Part shown: in pieces, positions 16,663 to 25,345 of the stretch
Position numbering within the stretch: the first letter of the stretch is position 1
How the letters are laid out: each line of letters opens with the position of its first letter
Assembly (NCBI GenBank): GCA_002389905.1
Contig: DGRE01000020.1
Coordinates: 44,082-108,081, forward strand
Origin: Hungatella sp. UBA4396
Lineage (GTDB): Bacteria > Bacillota > Clostridia > Lachnospirales > Lachnospiraceae
Direction of reading: 5' to 3'
Length of the DNA: 64,000 nucleotides
Notes under the pieces: generated by a model
The model's input: the letters and a program-made list of their open reading frames with translations, nothing else
Database searches by the model: none
Told to the model about the DNA's origin: nothing
Program-made: the position numbers and the translations under genes

Positions 16663-18273
16663 TTATGATAAGCTCTTTCTTAAGAGTTTTCCTCTGGTAC
16701 GGTCCATAAGGACACCATGTTCAAAGGCTGTCTCTCCTCCTATGAGAACCAGCTCCATCCCCGTACAAAGATCATGCTTTCCCGTATAATCCGCATGGTC
16801 CAGGAAGGCTTCCGGTTTAAATACCAGCACATCAGCCTGATATCCTTCCTTTAAAAATCCCCTGTCCCTAATGCCCATCCGGCTGGCCGGCATTCCGGTC
16901 ATCTTGTGGATGCCTTGTTCAAAGGACAGCACCCTGCGTTTTAAAACAAAGTCATTTAAAAACCTGGCTGTGGTTCCAAAGAGACGGGGATGGGCATTCT
17001 TCCCGTCACCTCCGTAAAGGGAATCTGAAATCAGCATGGTAAACGGGAGCCGTGCCACAGTATCCACATCCTCCTGGGACATGCTCAGCACAATAATACC
17101 CACCTTGCCATGTTCTTCTGCGATCAAATCCGCCACCAAATCCGAAGGTTCTTTATATCCCAGGGTTTCTACCAGGGCGCCAATGGTCTGCCCTTGCATG
17201 AATCCGTTTTTCTCTAAATTGACGGAGCTGACTAAAATCCGGTCCCAGCCAATGCTTTGGGCCATATTGTCCCACCCCTGGTGAACCTTGTTAATCTCTG
17301 ACCGGAGATATTCCTTTCCTTCAGGCTTTGACAGGCTCTTTACCAATGCCTCTATGGAATCCTGCATTACAGTAGGAGGAAGGAGAGACTGTAAGGTGGT
17401 GGAGCCGCCGTCATAGGGATAAAAGTCTGCCGTCACATCCTGGCCCCGTTTTCTCGCCTTTTCAATTTTGTCAACGGCCTCAAAAATCTTCTGGTTCCAG
17501 TTTCTGATTCCTGTGGCTTTTAAATGGCTGATGTTTAAGGAAACTCCGGCTCTGGCAGCAACGTCAATGACTTCCTCCACAGATTCCACCAGACTGTCCC
17601 CTTCCCCTCTGATGTGGGTGCAGACTACTCCGTCATGGCCTGAAGCCGCTTTAACCACTGCAGCCAGTTCTTCTTTATTGGAATAGCATTCCGGCTGATA
17701 CATAATTCCCAGAGTAACCCCAAAGGCTCCCTGCTCCAGTCCGCTTTTTACATATTCCTGGGCCCTGGCAAGCTCTTCCTCTGTATAAGCCTTATTTCCA
17801 AACCCCATCAGAGCCACCTTAATGCTGTCCGAAGCAGCAAAGAAGCCCATGTTAATGGGAAGGTCAGCCCCGTCCAGCGCATTGCAGTAATCCTCATAAG
17901 TTTCAAAAACCAGATCTTCAGGCACCTTTCCAATAACAGGCTCCAGATAATCATACAAATCCTTCCGCCACCTGGGCACTGAGGGAACAGGCGCAAGGCC
18001 GCAATTTCCTACAAAGGTAGTGGTAATCCCCTGGGCCAGCTCGATTTCCCCAAAATGGGGGTGAATAAAGGGAGCAATGTCGCAATGGCGGTGAATGTCC
18101 ACAAAGCCCGGCGTCACTGCCTTTCCCGACGCATCAATGATCCGGGCACCGTCAGCCTCAATATTGAGAGCGATTTTTGCGATTTTACCATCCTCTATGA
18201 GAATATCCCCTTCAAAGCCCGGTGCCCCGCTTCCGTCATATATCATTCCACGTTTGATCAGGGTACAGGTCAT
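16663..18273 (-). CDS. N-acyl-D-amino-acid deacylase (D-aminoacylase)
   Basis: Amidohydrolase-superfamily enzyme of 536 residues releasing D-amino acids from N-acyl-D-amino acids (or related amides). Metal-site motifs are in the expected places: HRH at 61-63, Cys91 in VGNCG, His220 in THIRGEG, His250 in ISHLKATG and Asp417 in ISDSLYG; His220 and His250 have the same numbers as in the Alcaligenes enzyme as I recall it. Start is the ATG at 18273, overlapping the preceding stop as ATGA and with AAGGGGG upstream; the longer frame has no support. No signal peptide. Dihydroorotase-like or other amidohydrolase activity is less likely. Confidence 0.87.
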   Translation of the reverse strand: MTCTLIKRGMIYDGSGAPGFEGDILIEDGKIAKIALNIEADGARIIDASGKAVTPGFVDIHRHCDIAPFIHPHFGEIELAQGITTTFVGNCGLAPVPSVPRWRKDLYDYLEPVIGKVPEDLVFETYEDYCNALDGADLPINMGFFAASDSIKVALMGFGNKAYTEEELARAQEYVKSGLEQGAFGVTLGIMYQPECYSNKEELAAVVKAASGHDGVVCTHIRGEGDSLVESVEEVIDVAARAGVSLNISHLKATGIRNWNQKIFEAVDKIEKARKRGQDVTADFYPYDGGSTTLQSLLPPTVMQDSIEALVKSLSKPEGKEYLRSEINKVHQGWDNMAQSIGWDRILVSSVNLEKNGFMQGQTIGALVETLGYKEPSDLVADLIAEEHGKVGIIVLSMSQEDVDTVARLPFTMLISDSLYGGDGKNAHPRLFGTTARFLNDFVLKRRVLSFEQGIHKMTGMPASRMGIRDRGFLKEGYQADVLVFKPEAFLDHADYTGKHDLCTGMELVLIGGETAFEHGVLMDRTRGKLLRKSLS

Positions 18274-19397
18274 ATGAGCATCCCCCTTGCATCTACCTTT
18301 TGTTTTCTGAGAGAACCGTTTTCCAGGAGATACACTGTATTCTGCATATTGACAGCCGTACACACATGAATGGGAATTAAGGACAGCACCTGCCCCACCT
18401 TAAGTCCGTGGCTGCCATTGGAAGCAGTTACAATGCCGTGTTCTTCATTCATCCGTGACAGCTTCAGGTTGTCATCCCCTTCCACAACCGCATAACCGGG
18501 ATAGTAATAGGGCGGCTGTCCCGGAGCCACATCCGTTGGAAAGCACTTGGTTCCTCCGTCTATCACCGCATATTCCTCATGGTGGCAGCTAACGACAGTT
18601 GCATAAAACCGGACTGCGATTTCGCTGATCTCAGCCACTTTTTCCTTGGTCAGCATAAAGTCGTCAAAAATATAGGTCCCCGGCCGGATTTCATTTACCA
18701 TTCCTGTCCGGGCCACCTGGATGCCTGTGGGGGAGGAACCGGCGCTGATGTCCTGTATTTCCACTCCTGCTGCCCTCAAAAGTCCGGCTGTTTCAGCCAT
18801 CATCTTTCCTTCTTCCTCCGCAGCAAGCTGATTATCCTCCGTAGGCTTTCCCGATAAAACCAGGCTCTTAAAGGTAAAAATACCGGTCAGGTTCAAATGC
18901 TTCATTTCCTTAACAGCAAGGGCCAGCTCTGCCGCCCGGTCCATGGGCACTCCCGTACGCCCGGCTCCGGTATCGATTTCCATGCGGACCTCCAGCATCA
19001 TATCATGAGCGGAAGCCGCCTGCTCCAGCGCCTTTGCTCCCTCTAAGCTGTCAATAGCCAGTATCAGCCGTTTGACTTTTCTTGCCAGTGCAATGGCCCT
19101 CTGTATCCGAAAATCTCCGATCATAGGGTATGCGATAAAAATATCCTCCATGCCGCCCTCTGCCATGACCTCGGCTTCGCTCACCTTAGCACAGGTGATT
19201 CCCGCTGCTCCTGCCTCTGTCTGCATTTTGGCAAACAGCGGCATTTTGTGGGTTTTAATATGAGGGCGCAGACGGCAGCCCGCCTTGTCAGCCCCTTCCT
19301 GCATCCGCCTTATATTTTCGTTAGCCAAATCCACGTCAATGACAAGACAGGGCGTTTCCAACTGCTGAATCTGTTCCTGGGTCAACTTCATATTCAT
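18270..19397 (-). CDS. D-serine dehydratase/D-threonine aldolase-like PLP enzyme
   Basis: Fold-type III pyridoxal-phosphate enzyme of 375 residues with an alanine-racemase-type barrel. The PLP lysine is Lys48 in RPHIKTHK; the C-terminal metal site reads H344-x-C346 (IPIHVC). Eukaryotic D-serine dehydratases use His-x-Cys for zinc, while D-threonine aldolases use His-x-Asp, so a dehydratase that yields 2-aminoacrylate from D-serine (or acts on D-threonine) is favoured. Start chosen at 19397 with AAAGGA four bases upstream. It overlaps the deacylase gene by four bases, so the deacylase product is the likely substrate. Confidence 0.85.
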   Translation of the reverse strand: MNMKLTQEQIQQLETPCLVIDVDLANENIRRMQEGADKAGCRLRPHIKTHKMPLFAKMQTEAGAAGITCAKVSEAEVMAEGGMEDIFIAYPMIGDFRIQRAIALARKVKRLILAIDSLEGAKALEQAASAHDMMLEVRMEIDTGAGRTGVPMDRAAELALAVKEMKHLNLTGIFTFKSLVLSGKPTEDNQLAAEEEGKMMAETAGLLRAAGVEIQDISAGSSPTGIQVARTGMVNEIRPGTYIFDDFMLTKEKVAEISEIAVRFYATVVSCHHEEYAVIDGGTKCFPTDVAPGQPPYYYPGYAVVEGDDNLKLSRMNEEHGIVTASNGSHGLKVGQVLSLIPIHVCTAVNMQNTVYLLENGSLRKQKVDARGMLI

Positions 19398-19408
19398 CTC
19401 ATCCTTTC

Positions 19409-21916
19409 TCACCTGCTGTAGCTGTCAGCCACACTGCGGACCACCAGGTTTTTCCTTAACAAATCCACTGATACAAGGTTCTTAAATTCATTTTTACTCA
19501 CAAAGACCGTAACTCCTGACCTTGACGTAATATCGAAAAAGTTGTCAGAGAAAACAACATCATAATCCTTGAAATAAAGCTCCACATACTGGCAGAAGCA
19601 GGAGGCTTTCACCGTAATCCGGAAACTGTCCTCTGTTTCCAAAATCCCAACATCATAAACCGGAGCTTTATAATCGAAATGCTTTGGCTTTACAAACAGA
19701 ACCGTCCGTTCCTCAACCAGCTCCCCTCCCCGGTATAACCGGAATGCGGAAAAGATGGAAGAACGGATTTCCTCCCGATCCGTCCACTGATAAAAATCAG
19801 CTTCTGCTGCTTTTAATACGGACAGGGGAGAGATCGTTCCTTCCGCTGTTTCCTTCCACAACACCTGAAAATCATGATCCTGAAGAAGAATTTCCGTCCT
19901 CCACTCCTGCTGTTCTCTGGTATCGTTATGGACGTAATAGGACACATGAGGAGACATCTCCTCTTCTTCCCCGATGGAAATGGTAAAGGGGCTGTAAAAC
20001 CGTTTCGCTCCGTAGTGAAGGGCTTTCCAGCGGCCGTAATAATCAATGCTGGCCCAGGATGCGACAGGCCAGCAGTCATTAAGCTGCCAGTAAAGAGAGC
20101 CCATGCACTGCCCCCGTTTTCTCCTCCAGTGCTCCACGCCGTACTCAATGGCCTTTAGCTGGAGAATCTGAGAGATGTATGCCAGGGAATCCGTATCCTT
20201 GGGATAAAGGAAGTAATCGGCGATATAGTTTAATATTTTTCCATTTGCCGCCGGATTTTTCTGGTGGGATTCCATTACCCTGCTGAAAATATTCCGATCC
20301 TCTTCCAGGGTAAATGCCGCTATGGTTTTGCTGTGGGGAAAGGACTGAAATCCATATTCCGAACAAAAGCTGAAATCTCCATATTCGGTAAATGGCTTTC
20401 CTGAATGCCATACCTCCCAGTAATGCTGATCCCCTCTGTTAATTGCATTGGGGTTGTCAAAGGCCCCCCCTGAAGACGGAGAAGAAGGCCAGAAAAAAGT
20501 TACGTCATCGCAGGACTTTATGGCTTTGGGGAGAATGTATTCAAAAATCTTAATGTAATCCGCCTTATATCTGGGATGGTGGCCTTTGATTCTGGCCCAT
20601 TCATCTCCCCAGCCCCATTCCATTTCATTATTTCCGCACCATAGGGCCAGACAGGGATGGTTTCTTAAACGGCATACATTGTCCTTGGTTTCTTCTACTA
20701 TATTTTCTTCAAAGCGGTCATTTAGGGCATAGACATTGCACCCGAACATTAAATCCTGCCAGATTAAAATTCCTTTTTCATCACATTTATCATAGAAATA
20801 ATCATCCGGGTAATAGCCTCCGCCCCAGACTCTCAAGCAGTTAAAATTGGCGGCAGCACAGTCCTCAATCAGACGCTCTGTCCGTTCTCTTGTCACTCTG
20901 GTTAAAATGCTGTCCTCCGGAATATAATTGGCTCCCATGGTGAAGATCTTTACCCCGTTGACTGTAAGGGCGAATTCATTTCCGTATTCATTTTTATCTG
21001 TGCTTACGGTTACGGTCCGAAGGCCGATTCTGCACTCATAGCTGTCATAAGTGGTTCCTGCCTCATCAAGAAGAAATACGCCCACCTTATACAAAGGCTG
21101 GTCTCCCAGGCCATTGGGCCACCACAGGCGGGGATTTTTGATGATCTCTTCCGATTGTACCTCTTTGCTGTCTTGAACCTTTTCTGAGATCAGGACACCT
21201 TCCGGGTCCCTGATTTCCACTTTTGTGAACCATTTCTGCCCTGGCTTTGCCTCACCGGAAAAAGTCTTAACCGTTACCTCAAAATTCAGCTTCACCCTTC
21301 CGGCTTCTTCATGATTCTGGCGGATTCGCACATCCTCCAGCTTTGCACCGCTGGAATATTCCAGGGCAATGTCACGAAAGATCCCCATATCAGGAAGTTG
21401 GGGGCCCCAGTCCCACCCAAACATATAATGGGCTTTGCGGAGAGCCGCATTTCCCCGGATACAGCCGGTGGAAGCATAAAATATATCATTACCCGCATCT
21501 TCATTTCTTACAAAATCAAGAGGGGAGTAAAAGAAAACCTCAATCTCATTTTCCCCCGGATTCAAGTACTCCTTCACCGGAAAACGGTATGTCCTGTGCA
21601 TATCATCCGTTTCTGCCGCCAGCCTGTCATTGACACGGATAGAAGCAATGGTATCAATTCCGTCACACACAAGCTCCACCAAATCCGATTGCAGATCCTC
21701 CTCTGACACCTGAAAGCTTCTCTTATAAGTATAATTATTTCCCATCAGCTCCCGGACGCCGTATTCATTGCATCTCCAGTAAGGGTCTTCAATCAGCTTC
21801 TGCTCCAGCATGTGACTGATCACAGTTCCCGGAACCTTCCCTTCATATACGGAGCCGGAACCGTCCCCTTCCAGGCTCCACTGCCAAACGCCATTTAAAG
21901 ACTGTATTCTGCCCAT
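19409..21916 (-). CDS. GH2 beta-mannosidase
   Basis: Cytosolic exo-glycosidase of 835 residues. Sugar-binding beta domain (residues 1-180, with the conserved FGWDWGPQLPDMG), immunoglobulin-like domain, TIM-barrel catalytic domain (320-640) and C-terminal beta domains. Acid/base Glu431 lies in WCGNNEMEW and nucleophile Glu520 in CSEYGFQS, the patterns of beta-mannosidases as opposed to beta-galactosidases. The WCGNNE form also occurs in exo-beta-glucosaminidases of GH2, which would suit the amino-sugar kinase; substrate therefore is not settled. Co-directional with and close to the importer genes upstream. Confidence 0.85.
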   Translation of the reverse strand: MGRIQSLNGVWQWSLEGDGSGSVYEGKVPGTVISHMLEQKLIEDPYWRCNEYGVRELMGNNYTYKRSFQVSEEDLQSDLVELVCDGIDTIASIRVNDRLAAETDDMHRTYRFPVKEYLNPGENEIEVFFYSPLDFVRNEDAGNDIFYASTGCIRGNAALRKAHYMFGWDWGPQLPDMGIFRDIALEYSSGAKLEDVRIRQNHEEAGRVKLNFEVTVKTFSGEAKPGQKWFTKVEIRDPEGVLISEKVQDSKEVQSEEIIKNPRLWWPNGLGDQPLYKVGVFLLDEAGTTYDSYECRIGLRTVTVSTDKNEYGNEFALTVNGVKIFTMGANYIPEDSILTRVTRERTERLIEDCAAANFNCLRVWGGGYYPDDYFYDKCDEKGILIWQDLMFGCNVYALNDRFEENIVEETKDNVCRLRNHPCLALWCGNNEMEWGWGDEWARIKGHHPRYKADYIKIFEYILPKAIKSCDDVTFFWPSSPSSGGAFDNPNAINRGDQHYWEVWHSGKPFTEYGDFSFCSEYGFQSFPHSKTIAAFTLEEDRNIFSRVMESHQKNPAANGKILNYIADYFLYPKDTDSLAYISQILQLKAIEYGVEHWRRKRGQCMGSLYWQLNDCWPVASWASIDYYGRWKALHYGAKRFYSPFTISIGEEEEMSPHVSYYVHNDTREQQEWRTEILLQDHDFQVLWKETAEGTISPLSVLKAAEADFYQWTDREEIRSSIFSAFRLYRGGELVEERTVLFVKPKHFDYKAPVYDVGILETEDSFRITVKASCFCQYVELYFKDYDVVFSDNFFDITSRSGVTVFVSKNEFKNLVSVDLLRKNLVVRSVADSYSR

Positions 21917-21931
21917 GCCTTTCCCCTCCTG

Positions 21932-22756
21932 TTACGCCTTTAATCCGCTGGTTGCAATTCCTTCTACAAAGTTTCTCTGGAAAACGGCAAAGCAGACAAT
22001 AACCGGAAGCACGAATACAACCGCTGCCGCCATAAGCCTTGACCAGTCTATGGAATACTCGCTCATATACTGCTGCAGTCCCAGGGAAAGTGTATACATT
22101 GAAGGCTTTGTAATAAAAATCAAGGGATAGAGATAATCACTCCATGCATCCAAAAATGCAAAAATTCCGATTGTGGTTAAAACCGGCTTGCAAAGAGGCA
22201 GGGCAATCTTATAATAACGCTGGAACTCAGTCGCCCCGTCAATTTCTCCCGCCTCAATCAAGCTGTTGGGAATTCCTGCAAAAAACTGCCGGACAATGAC
22301 GATATAATACGCCTTCCCAAAAAATGCAGGCAGAATCAGGGGGATATAAGTGCTGGTCAGTCCAAGCCTGGAATAAATTTTATACATGGGAACCATGGTA
22401 ACTGTAATGGGAATCATCATGGTCGCCATGACCAGACCGGAAATAATATCCGCACCTTTCCACTTAATCTTTGCCAGGGAATAAGCAATCAAGGGAGTAA
22501 CCAAAAGCTGCCCCACAAGAGAAATGGCCGTAATAAACACCGTATTCCCCATATACCGGAAATATGGAATGGCCGCAAATGCCGCCGGGTAGTTGTCTGT
22601 CACCCACTGCCGGGGAAATACCTTTACAGGAATGGTAAAGGCATCGCTGTTGGTTTTAAAAGAAGTGAGCACCATTACCATAAAAGGCGATATGAAAATC
22701 AAAGCCAGCACAGCAACCATGGCAAAAAATAAAATACTGCCTAAACGCTTCTTCAT
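21932..22756 (-). CDS. CUT1 sugar ABC transporter permease, MalG type
   Basis: Membrane subunit of 274 residues with six helices and the EAA loop (SLIEAGEIDGATEFQRYYKIALPLCKPVL). N-terminus MKKRLGSILFF starts directly with a helix, as in MalG/YtcP proteins. It forms a channel with the MalF-type protein encoded two bases upstream and needs an ATPase shared from elsewhere (MsmK/UgpC type), since none is encoded in the unit. Substrate: an oligosaccharide for the cytosolic GH2/GH9 enzymes, by context. Confidence 0.9.
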   Translation of the reverse strand: MKKRLGSILFFAMVAVLALIFISPFMVMVLTSFKTNSDAFTIPVKVFPRQWVTDNYPAAFAAIPYFRYMGNTVFITAISLVGQLLVTPLIAYSLAKIKWKGADIISGLVMATMMIPITVTMVPMYKIYSRLGLTSTYIPLILPAFFGKAYYIVIVRQFFAGIPNSLIEAGEIDGATEFQRYYKIALPLCKPVLTTIGIFAFLDAWSDYLYPLIFITKPSMYTLSLGLQQYMSEYSIDWSRLMAAAVVFVLPVIVCFAVFQRNFVEGIATSGLKA

Positions 22757-22758
22757 GC

Positions 22759-23682
22759 TTATTCACCTCCTGCATCTTCTGTTGCTTTTTTGGTTACCTT
22801 GGTCATAACAACGGTTAAGATTGCAACAATGACAAACAGAACCCATGCCATTGCCGTGGCCTTACCCATTTTCAGATAAGTAAATGCATTGTGGAACACG
22901 TACAAAGGATACATGAGAATGGAGTTCTCAGGACCTCCTGCTGCACTTCCGCCCTTTACACCTGCATTTGCACTGATAATAATGTAAGCCTGCTGGAAAT
23001 ACTGGAAGGCATTAATCAGGCTTAAGATGGCCTGATAGACCAAAACATGGGCAATGCATGGAATCGTAATATAAAAAAACCTCTCGATTCTGCCGGCACC
23101 GTCAATTTCTGCCGATTCATAATAACTTCTCGGAACAGACTGGAGAGCTGACATACATACCAGCATCATGGTTCCTGTGTTCCATGTTCCCATGAGCACC
23201 AGAGCCCATTTTGTATAACGGGCATCCATCAGCCACGAAGGTCCGCTGATACCAAACCAGCTTAATACATTGTTAATATAACCGTAAGTGGGATCAAACA
23301 TCCAAATCCACACCATGGTAGCCGCAACCATAGGAATGACGGAAGGCAGGAAAAACGCTGTCCTGACAAATCCCCTTCCTTTAAAATTTCCGCATACAAT
23401 GCTGGCCAGAAGAAGAGCCACAGTTAAATTAACAGGCATGGATACAAAAGCCATAAATAAGGTATTTCCCAAGCTCTTCCACACCAGAGGATCGGCAAAA
23501 ATATCTTTAAAGTTATCAAGCCCCACCCATTGGGGCGCTGTTACCGCATTAAATTTTGTAAAGCTGTAATACAGGGAGCTTACTAACGGATATACGCTAA
23601 AAGCCAAGAACCCCAAAATCCACGGGGAAGAAAACAGCAGACCGTTGATAAAATTCCGCTGCGCCTTATTTCGTCCTTTCAT
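22759..23682 (-). CDS. CUT1 sugar ABC transporter permease, MalF type
   Basis: Partner permease of 307 residues with six helices; first helix at FSSPWILGFLAFSVYPLVSSLYYSF, EAA loop SYYESAEIDGAGRIERFFYITIP. Located between the binding-protein gene and the MalG-type gene; separated from the former by 82 bases with a GC-rich hairpin. Confidence 0.9.
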   Translation of the reverse strand: MKGRNKAQRNFINGLLFSSPWILGFLAFSVYPLVSSLYYSFTKFNAVTAPQWVGLDNFKDIFADPLVWKSLGNTLFMAFVSMPVNLTVALLLASIVCGNFKGRGFVRTAFFLPSVIPMVAATMVWIWMFDPTYGYINNVLSWFGISGPSWLMDARYTKWALVLMGTWNTGTMMLVCMSALQSVPRSYYESAEIDGAGRIERFFYITIPCIAHVLVYQAILSLINAFQYFQQAYIIISANAGVKGGSAAGGPENSILMYPLYVFHNAFTYLKMGKATAMAWVLFVIVAILTVVMTKVTKKATEDAGGE

Positions 23683-23712
23683 TCCTTTGTCCCCTCTCCA
23701 ATATTAAGATCA

Positions 23713-23749
23713 GGGCGCTGCAAGATGCAGATTTCTGCTTACAGCGCCC
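23713..23749 (-). promoter_or_regulatory. intercistronic hairpin after the sugar-binding protein gene
   Basis: GGGCGCTG (23713-23720) pairs with CAGCGCCC (23742-23749), with a nested GCAGA/TCTGC stem in the loop. No U-run follows, so it is more likely an mRNA 3'-end protector or processing site than a terminator, raising binding-protein yield. Confidence 0.6.
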
Positions 23750-23764
23750 CCGGTAGATGAATTA

Positions 23765-25096
23765 TTATTTTAAGTTTGCGCTCTGTCCGGCAAGGGCCTT
23801 CAGTGCATCTTCAGGAGTCTGTGTTCCTGCGTAAACCGTATCCAGTGTGGCATTTACCATAGATATGTACTCGCCGTAATCAGCCATAGCCGGATACTGG
23901 ATTCCTTTTTCCAGTTTCAGTGCATCAATAAACTCTGCAAATCCAGGAACTGCGATGATATCAGCATCGTCATATAAAGCCTTTACAGCAGGAAGATTTC
24001 CGGTTCCAAGGTCAATGATCTTAGCGCCTTCCTCACTGCAGAGCCATTTTGTGAAATCCCATGCTCCCTCTTTGTTCTTAGCCATAGCAGGAACTGCTAC
24101 GGAGTCAGTCTCAAAACGGCTGGTTCCTCTCAGTTCAGGATTGGCTTCTGTTCCGGGAATCAGGGTAATGCCCCAGTTAACAGTTGATTTAAAGTTCTTC
24201 ATCATGGTAGGCAGCCAGGAACCGTCAAGACGGAACAACTGCTTGCCCTGGAAAAACATATCCTGCTCGGTGTAACGGTTTGTGTTAGCGGTTCCGATAA
24301 AGCCGTCAAGAGCCTTTCCTCCAAACTGCTCTCTGAACTTCACATTCATGTTTAAGCTGGCTAAAATGCCTGGGTCCTCTGGGGTTGGCTTTCCATCTTC
24401 ACTCCACCATCTTCCGCCAAAGCCGTAAATCAGCTCCTGTCTGGCAGATGCATATGGGAATAAGGGATAGCCCAGAACTTCGATGTTGCCGCTTCCGTCT
24501 ACCTTGGTAGCTGCCGCTGCCATCTCATACATTTCTTCCATTGTCTTTGGAGGCTCGGTAAAGCCTGCTGCTTCCAGTAAGTCCTTGTTGTAAAACATCT
24601 GAATTGTGTACGCATCTAAAGGAAGAGCATAGATATCTCCGTCAATGGTATTGGCTGCAATAGCCTGTTCAGAATAAATGGAGGCATCAAAGGATTCCCC
24701 ATCTGCAAATGGCTGCAGGTTTTCCAGAAGTCCGTTCTTCTGGTACTGCATAACGGTCTGGTTGCTGATCTTGATTACGTCAGGTGATTCGTTGCTGCTC
24801 ATGGCTACGATTACTTTCTGATCGTCGGTAACGCTTAAGCCTTCTACCTTGTACTTGGTCTGAGAAGCATTGTACTCACTGATTGCCTTCTCATAGACAA
24901 GAGCCTCATCACCTGTGTTGTTGTACCAGAAGGTGATCACCTCTGCTTCTGCATTTCCTGCCTGAGCGGTTGTCTCTCCTCCCGCTGCTGCTGTTGTCTG
25001 GGCAGCTGTGGTCTGGCCTGTTGACCCGCCGCCGCAGCCTGTAACCGCCAATGCTGCCATGCCTGCTGCCATGATAAAACTGATTGCTCTTTTCAT
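23765..25096 (-). CDS. CUT1 sugar-binding lipoprotein
   Basis: Family 1 extracellular binding protein of 443 residues. Lipobox VTGC (Cys21) followed by a Thr/Ala/Gly linker, then the MalE-like domain (VITFWYNNTGDEALVYEKAISEYN; GSWLPTMMKNFKSTVNWGI). It captures the oligosaccharide for the two permeases downstream. First gene of the unit running to 12812, with its promoter at 25172-25200 and direct repeats near the predicted transcript start. Confidence 0.92.
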   Translation of the reverse strand: MKRAISFIMAAGMAALAVTGCGGGSTGQTTAAQTTAAAGGETTAQAGNAEAEVITFWYNNTGDEALVYEKAISEYNASQTKYKVEGLSVTDDQKVIVAMSSNESPDVIKISNQTVMQYQKNGLLENLQPFADGESFDASIYSEQAIAANTIDGDIYALPLDAYTIQMFYNKDLLEAAGFTEPPKTMEEMYEMAAAATKVDGSGNIEVLGYPLFPYASARQELIYGFGGRWWSEDGKPTPEDPGILASLNMNVKFREQFGGKALDGFIGTANTNRYTEQDMFFQGKQLFRLDGSWLPTMMKNFKSTVNWGITLIPGTEANPELRGTSRFETDSVAVPAMAKNKEGAWDFTKWLCSEEGAKIIDLGTGNLPAVKALYDDADIIAVPGFAEFIDALKLEKGIQYPAMADYGEYISMVNATLDTVYAGTQTPEDALKALAGQSANLK

Positions 25097-25124
25097 AAAT
25101 TACCTCCTTATAAAATATGATTTT

Positions 25125-25160
25125 GAACTTTTTGTTGATTTTGCTTCAACTTTTTGTTTA
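25125..25160. repeat. two direct repeats, probable operator
   Basis: GAACTTTTTGTTGA (25125-25138) and CAACTTTTTGTTTA (25147-25160) share an 11-base core and lie 22 bases apart, two helical turns, immediately downstream of the -10 box of the sugar operon. The placement suits a repressor binding on one DNA face. Confidence 0.45.
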
Positions 25161-25171
25161 ATTATATTTTA

Positions 25172-25200
25172 TATATACTATGATTTTTATCTTTTGTCAA
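25172..25200 (-). promoter_or_regulatory. promoter of the glycan/D-amino-acid operon
   Basis: Perfect TTGACA (25195-25200) and TATATA (25172-25177) with 17-base spacing on the minus strand, about 75 bases before the binding-protein gene. Confidence 0.65.
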
Positions 25201-25281
25201 CAATAATTTTTCAATTCAGCTTATTTTTTTGTTTGTTTTTAATAGTTAATTTTTTATCTTAAACAAATATTTTATTAACAC

Positions 25282-25310
25282 TGGACTTTGCCTCACATTT
25301 CATTTATAAT
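25282..25310 (+). promoter_or_regulatory. promoter of the YheO/DauR-type regulator
   Basis: TGGACT (25282-25287) and perfect TATAAT (25305-25310), 17 bases apart, 36 bases before the regulator start. Confidence 0.5.
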
Positions 25311-25345
25311 TTATTTATACATTTTGTTGAAAGGAAAACACTACT

